Assembly: GCF_013185065.1 (NCBI RefSeq)
Contig: NZ_JAAVTO010000003.1
Span: forward strand, 37,713 to 101,712
DNA length: 64,000 nt
Reading direction: 5' to 3'
Source: Adlercreutzia sp. ZJ473
Lineage (GTDB): Bacteria > Actinomycetota > Coriobacteriia > Coriobacteriales > Eggerthellaceae
Part shown: piece after piece, positions 60,743 through 64,000 of the stretch
Position numbering within the stretch: position 1 is the stretch's first letter
Layout: each line of letters starts with the position of its first letter
Position numbers and translations under genes: made by a program
Notes under the pieces: generated by a model
Database searches by the model: none
The model's input: only the letters and a program-made list of their open reading frames with translations
What the model was told of the DNA's origin: nothing

Positions 60743-63076
60743 CTACCGCTGCGTGGGGATGGCGTGCTTCACGCGGTCGTGCTCTTCGGCGCGCTTGGCG
60801 TCGTTGAAGCGGTCGAGCGTGCCCACCAGGTAGCCCGTGATGCGGCGGATGCGCTCGAAGGGCTGGTTGTGCTCGTCCTCGGTGCGGCCGCACTTGGGGC
60901 ACACGTCCTCGATGATGCCGTTGTAGCCGCACACCGGGTCGCGGTCGACCGGGTGGTTCACGCTGCCGTAGCCCATGCCGCAGTCCTTCATGTAGCGGAT
61001 GACGCTCTCGAACGCCTCGAGGTTCTCGGTCGGGTCGCCGTCGAGCTCGATGTAGCTGATGTGCCCGCCGTTGGTGAGCGCGTGGTAGGGCGCCTCGATG
61101 GCGATCTTGTCAAACGCGTTGATGTCGTAGTACACCGGCACGTGGAAGCCGTTGGTGTAGTAGTCGCGGTCGGTCACGCCGGGGATCACGCCGTAGCGCT
61201 CGCGGTCGATGCGCACGAAGCGGCCGGACAGGCCCTCGGCCGGCGTGGCGATGAGCGTGTAGTTCATGCCGCGCTCGCGCGAGATGCGGTCGCAGTAGGA
61301 GCGCATGTGCCCGATGATCTCCAAGCCCAGGCGCTGCGCCTCGGCCGACTCGCCGTGGTGCTTGCCGGTGAGCGCCACCAGGCACTCGGCCAGGCCGATG
61401 AAGCCCGTGGTCAGCGTGCCGTGCTTCAGAACCTCGCGCTGCGTGTCGGTGGGCTTGAGCTTCTCGGAGTCGATCCACACGCCCTGCCCCATCAAAAACG
61501 GCGCGTTGTACACATGCTTGCGCGCCTGGATCTCGAAGCGCTCGTCAAGCTGCCCGGTGACCAGGCTGAGCTTGGAGTCGAGCAGGTCGAAGAACAGGTC
61601 GAGGTCCCCCTTGGCGCGGATGGCCAGGCGCGGCAGGTTGATCGACGTGAAGCTCAGGTTGCCGCGGCCGGGCGTGACCTCGCGCTCGGGGTCGAACACG
61701 TTGCCCATGACGCGCGTGCGGCAGCCCATGTAGGCGATCTCCGTCTCGGGCGTGCCCTTGTAGTACTGCGCGTTGAACGGCGCGTCGAGGAAGCTGAAGT
61801 TGGGGAACAGGCGCTTCGCCGAGCAGTGCATGGCCAGCTTGAACAGGTCGTAGTTCGGGTCCTCGGGGTTGTAGTTCACGCCCTCCTTCACGCGGAAGAT
61901 CTGCACGGGGAAGATGGGCGTCTCGCCGGAGCCGAGGCCCTCCTCGGTGGCGAGCAGCATGTTGCGGATGACCATGCGGCCCTCGGGGCTGGTGTCCATG
62001 CCGTAGTTCACCGAGCTGAACGGCGTCTGCGCGCCAGCGCGGGAGTGCATGGTGTTCAGGTTGTGCACGAGCGCCTCCATGGCCTGGAAGGTCTGGCGGT
62101 CGGTGTCGCGCGTGGCGTTCTTCAGGGCGTAGGCGATGACCTTCTCGGCCACCTCGGCGCTCACGCCCGCGGCCTCGAGCTCGCCCATGACGCCGGCGCG
62201 GAACTCCGGGTCCATGTCGAGGCTGGCCACGACGCCCGTGGCCTCCTCGACGCGCGCGAGCATGGCCTCCGCGAACGCGCGGTCGTCCTCGACGTCGGTC
62301 AGCAGGTCGATGCCCTCGGCGACGTGCTTCTTGAACAGGCGGCGGAACGTCTTGCGCACGCCCACGGCCAGGCCGTAGTCGAAGTCGCACACGCTCTGGC
62401 CGCCGTGCTGGTCGTTCTGGTTGGACTGGATGGCGATGCAGGCCAGCGCCGCGTAGCTGGAGATGTCGTTCGGCTCGCGCAGCACGCCGTGGCCCGTGGA
62501 GAAGCCGCCCTTGAAGAGCTTCGTCAGCTCGATCTGGCAGCACGTGGTGGTGAGCGTGTAGAAGTCCATGTCGTGGATGTGGATGTCGCCCTCGCGGTGC
62601 GCCTTGGCGTAGCGCGGGTCGATCACGCACATCTCGTAGAACTGCTTGGCCGACTCGCTGCCGTACTTGAGCATGGTGCCCATGGCCGTGTCGGCGTCGA
62701 TGTTGGCGTTCTCGCGCTTCATGTCGGAGTCAGAGGCCTTCGAGAAGGTGATGTCCTTGAGCGTCTGGATGAGGCGGGAGTTCACGTCGCGCACGCGGTT
62801 GCGCTCGGCGCGGTACAGGATGTAGGCCTTGGCGGTCTGGACGAAGCCCGACTCGATGAGCGTCTCCTCCACGAGGTCCTGCACGCCCTCGACCGTGGGC
62901 GTGCCCTCGATGGCGCCCGCGTCGAGCTTGGCGACGACCTTCTCGGCGATCTCGTCAGCCACGGCGCGGTCCTGCATGGCAGCGCATGCGCGGAACGCCT
63001 TCTCCACCGCCTCGGCGATCTTCTCCTGGTGGAACTCTGCCGTGCGTCCGTCGCGCTTGATGATGGTCTTTACCAT
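60743..63076 (-). CDS. nrdD: Anaerobic ribonucleoside-triphosphate reductase
   Basis: 777 residues from ATG 63076 (AAAGGAAGAG upstream; longer ORF is repetitive leader). N-terminal ATP-cone (VKTIIKRDGRTAEFHQEKIA), then the glycyl-radical domain with DGDIHIHD-like EGDIHIHDMDFYTLTTTCCQ, QNDQHGGQSVCDFDYGLAVG and a four-Cys zinc site (VCGYNGI... CPKCGRTEDEH). The radical Gly is in RITGYLVGTLDRFNDAKRAE. Makes dNTPs without oxygen. Under NrdR control by the boxes upstream. Confidence 0.96.
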   Translation of the reverse strand: MVKTIIKRDGRTAEFHQEKIAEAVEKAFRACAAMQDRAVADEIAEKVVAKLDAGAIEGTPTVEGVQDLVEETLIESGFVQTAKAYILYRAERNRVRDVNSRLIQTLKDITFSKASDSDMKRENANIDADTAMGTMLKYGSESAKQFYEMCVIDPRYAKAHREGDIHIHDMDFYTLTTTCCQIELTKLFKGGFSTGHGVLREPNDISSYAALACIAIQSNQNDQHGGQSVCDFDYGLAVGVRKTFRRLFKKHVAEGIDLLTDVEDDRAFAEAMLARVEEATGVVASLDMDPEFRAGVMGELEAAGVSAEVAEKVIAYALKNATRDTDRQTFQAMEALVHNLNTMHSRAGAQTPFSSVNYGMDTSPEGRMVIRNMLLATEEGLGSGETPIFPVQIFRVKEGVNYNPEDPNYDLFKLAMHCSAKRLFPNFSFLDAPFNAQYYKGTPETEIAYMGCRTRVMGNVFDPEREVTPGRGNLSFTSINLPRLAIRAKGDLDLFFDLLDSKLSLVTGQLDERFEIQARKHVYNAPFLMGQGVWIDSEKLKPTDTQREVLKHGTLTTGFIGLAECLVALTGKHHGESAEAQRLGLEIIGHMRSYCDRISRERGMNYTLIATPAEGLSGRFVRIDRERYGVIPGVTDRDYYTNGFHVPVYYDINAFDKIAIEAPYHALTNGGHISYIELDGDPTENLEAFESVIRYMKDCGMGYGSVNHPVDRDPVCGYNGIIEDVCPKCGRTEDEHNQPFERIRRITGYLVGTLDRFNDAKRAEEHDRVKHAIPTQR

Positions 63077-63110
63077 GCGTGCTCTTCCTTTCGTCCTTCG
63101 CCGAGTCATC

Positions 63111-63225
63111 GCGTGCCGCAAGCGTTGCTGCGTGCGCTGCCGCAAGCGTTGCCGCGTGCGTTTGCGCAAGCGTTCGCCGTAAGCGTTGCCGCATGCGTTT
63201 GCGCAAGCACCGCCGCGAGCGGCCA
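63111..63225. repeat. Degenerate tandem repeats in the nrdD leader
   Basis: Imperfect copies of GCCGCAAGCGTTGC / GCGCAAGCGTTGCCG follow each other six or seven times between the nrdD promoter and start codon. The leader would be GC-rich and highly structured. Unexplained. Confidence 0.65.
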
Positions 63226-63348
63226 CAAAATAGGGTGCCAGAACCGTGCAGCGCACATTATCCAGACACCCTTGCGTTTCTTCATTCCGACCTGTGGTTT
63301 CGCTTGTTCCTTCAACATGCTTTCCACAGCTTTTTCACCTCAGCAAAC

Positions 63349-63393
63349 CACAATATATTGTGTTTTGCTGCTCTCAAACCGCGTATATATAGT
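63349..63393 (-). promoter_or_regulatory. Two NrdR boxes over the nrdD promoter
   Basis: Box 1 CACAATATATTGTG (63349-63362) is a perfect palindrome matching the NrdR consensus ACACWATATATWGTGT. Box 2 GTATATATAG within CGCGTATATATAGTACC (about 63381-63394) is weaker. Their centres are 32 bases apart, the three-turn spacing known for NrdR. A promoter TTGAGA (63372-63377), 16 bases, TATTGT (63350-63355) lies across box 1. The rest of 63226-63527 shows no gene. Confidence 0.85.
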
Positions 63394-63495
63394 ACCCGCG
63401 CACCAGCCTTCGCGCAAGCGAACGTTTTGTGTTTTTACCAAGCTGAAAACTACAGAAATGTTTTCGGAGGAAGGCTGGAGGGGCGAGCGGGGGGC

Positions 63496-63522
63496 GGCGG
63501 GAAGGCGCCCCGCCTCCCCGCC
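63496..63522 (-). terminator. GC-rich hairpin after the 93-residue gene
   Basis: GGCGGGAAGGCG (63496-63507) pairs with CGCCTCCCCGCC (63511-63522) with one G-T pair. It starts 5 bases after the stop codon. No T-run, so termination efficiency is uncertain. Confidence 0.45.
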
Positions 63523-63527
63523 AGCTG

Positions 63528-63809
63528 CTAGCTCACCGTGCCGTACACCTGGCCCCAGGCGTGACCCGTGGTGGCGGAGTTCAGCTGGTCGCACAGGCGC
63601 AGGCGCGTGTAGTCTCCCGGCGGGAGCAGGCCCACGAGGCGCATGAGCTCGTCCGGCAGGTCGTAGGTCTCGGCGGCGAGCACCACGTCGAGGCGGCGCA
63701 CCGTGGCGTCCTCGCCTTCGAGGTCCTGGAACAGCGCGTCGACCATGCGCTGGAGGACGCCGTAGAACTCGCTGCGGTCGATGTTGGCGCCGACGTGGTT
63801 GCGCGGCAT
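63528..63809 (-). CDS. Hypothetical protein, 93 residues
   Basis: Not recognised. Sequence MPRNHVGANIDRSEFYGVLQ, FQDLEGEDATVRRLDVVLAA, ETYDLPDELMRLVGLLPPGD, with a Gly/Trp-containing end. No signal peptide, helix or cysteine motif. It starts 2 bases after the stop of the gene upstream, so both belong to one operon, and codon usage is like the core genome. Confidence 0.75.
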   Translation of the reverse strand: MPRNHVGANIDRSEFYGVLQRMVDALFQDLEGEDATVRRLDVVLAAETYDLPDELMRLVGLLPPGDYTRLRLCDQLNSATTGHAWGQVYGTVS

Positions 63810-63811
63810 GC

Positions 63812-64000
63812 CTAGCGCCCCTCGACCTGAGGGCCGTCGGCCTCCACGATCGCCAGGTTGTCGCCGAGCGCCGCGGCCACGCGCTCGCGCGCCCGGGCGA
63901 TGAAGTCGGCGAGCTCGTCTTCGATGGCGCCGGCGGGGGCGGGGTCAGAGACGGCGGCCGCGGAGGCGCCAGCGGGGGCGCCAGCGGGGGCCGCGCCCTC
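63812..64000 (-). CDS. C-terminus of an unknown protein (cut by window end)
   Basis: 62 codons visible. An Ala/Pro/Gly repeat segment (PAGAPAGASAAAVSDPAP) leads to an amphipathic end, ELADFIARARERVAAALGDN then LAIVEADGPQVEGR. The 5' end lies beyond the window. Coupled to the 93-residue gene. No function can be assigned. Confidence 0.7.
   Translation of the reverse strand, partial: EGAAPAGAPAGASAAAVSDPAPAGAIEDELADFIARARERVAAALGDNLAIVEADGPQVEGR

Noticed and set aside
60731..63646. 971-codon plus-strand open frame opposite nrdD
   Set aside because: Antisense shadow; nrdD has all catalytic motifs.

Overview
The window looks like chromosomal DNA of a high-GC anaerobic Actinomycetota, most likely a coriobacterium of the Eggerthellaceae type (inference). 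The reasons are an actinobacterial FhaA/FhaB-PP2C-PknB signalling and cell-wall block, an oxygen-independent ribonucleotide reductase, strong G/C bias in third codon positions, and small toxin-antitoxin cassettes scattered between housekeeping genes. No rRNA, tRNA or CRISPR array was seen.

Layout. 1-4 kb: tail of a GyrI-like protein, a TPM-like membrane protein, PspA, UspA and a MOSC protein. 4.2-11.7 kb: cell-wall signalling operon fhaA-fhaB-pstP followed by a single-polypeptide FtsW/RodA-penicillin-binding-protein fusion, then a PASTA Ser/Thr kinase. 12.0-14.2 kb: a PhoR/PhoB-like two-component system. 14.3-23.6 kb: an accessory island with a PIN toxin and antitoxin, an AAA/DUF4143 ATPase, a RelB-type antitoxin followed by the stub of a YoeB-like toxin, a three-gene DUF3791/DUF3990 cassette, a RHH/RelE pair, and a large frameshifted nuclease-STAND NTPase that looks like an anti-phage (Avs-like) protein.

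23.9-52.5 kb: one very long minus-strand surface-polysaccharide locus. It begins with two tandem NusG-like antiterminators. Next come the initiating enzymes of a diacetamido-sugar pathway (PglF-, PglE- and PglC-like), a glycosyltransferase, the UDP-L-FucNAc genes (CapE/F/G-like), two more glycosyltransferases, an EpsG-type polymerase, the dTDP-L-rhamnose genes (rfbA, D, B, C), a Wzx flippase, UDP-glucuronate and UDP-galacturonate enzymes, and a PglD/NeuD-like acyltransferase. It ends with a small fatty-acid-like module: two KAS III enzymes, a ketoreductase, an ACP, an Sfp-type phosphopantetheinyl transferase, a carboxyltransferase and a malonyl-ACP transacylase. I propose that this module makes a short hydroxy- or oxo-acyl group that decorates the glycan. 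A textbook intrinsic terminator sits inside this module, which would require read-through by the NusG paralogs at the head of the operon.

52.7-56.8 kb: pstS-C-A-B phosphate transporter with an 11-bp-periodic Pho-box-like site upstream. 57.0-59.2 kb: an LAKTG sortase-anchored surface protein. 59.4-63.1 kb: MscS channel and the anaerobic ribonucleotide reductase nrdD-nrdG with two NrdR boxes. 63.5-64 kb: two genes of unknown function, the last cut by the window end.

Base composition is clearly mosaic. The polymerase and glycosyltransferase genes at 38.9-42.3 kb and the STAND gene at 19.7-23.6 kb are much AT-richer than their neighbours, which suggests recent transfer.
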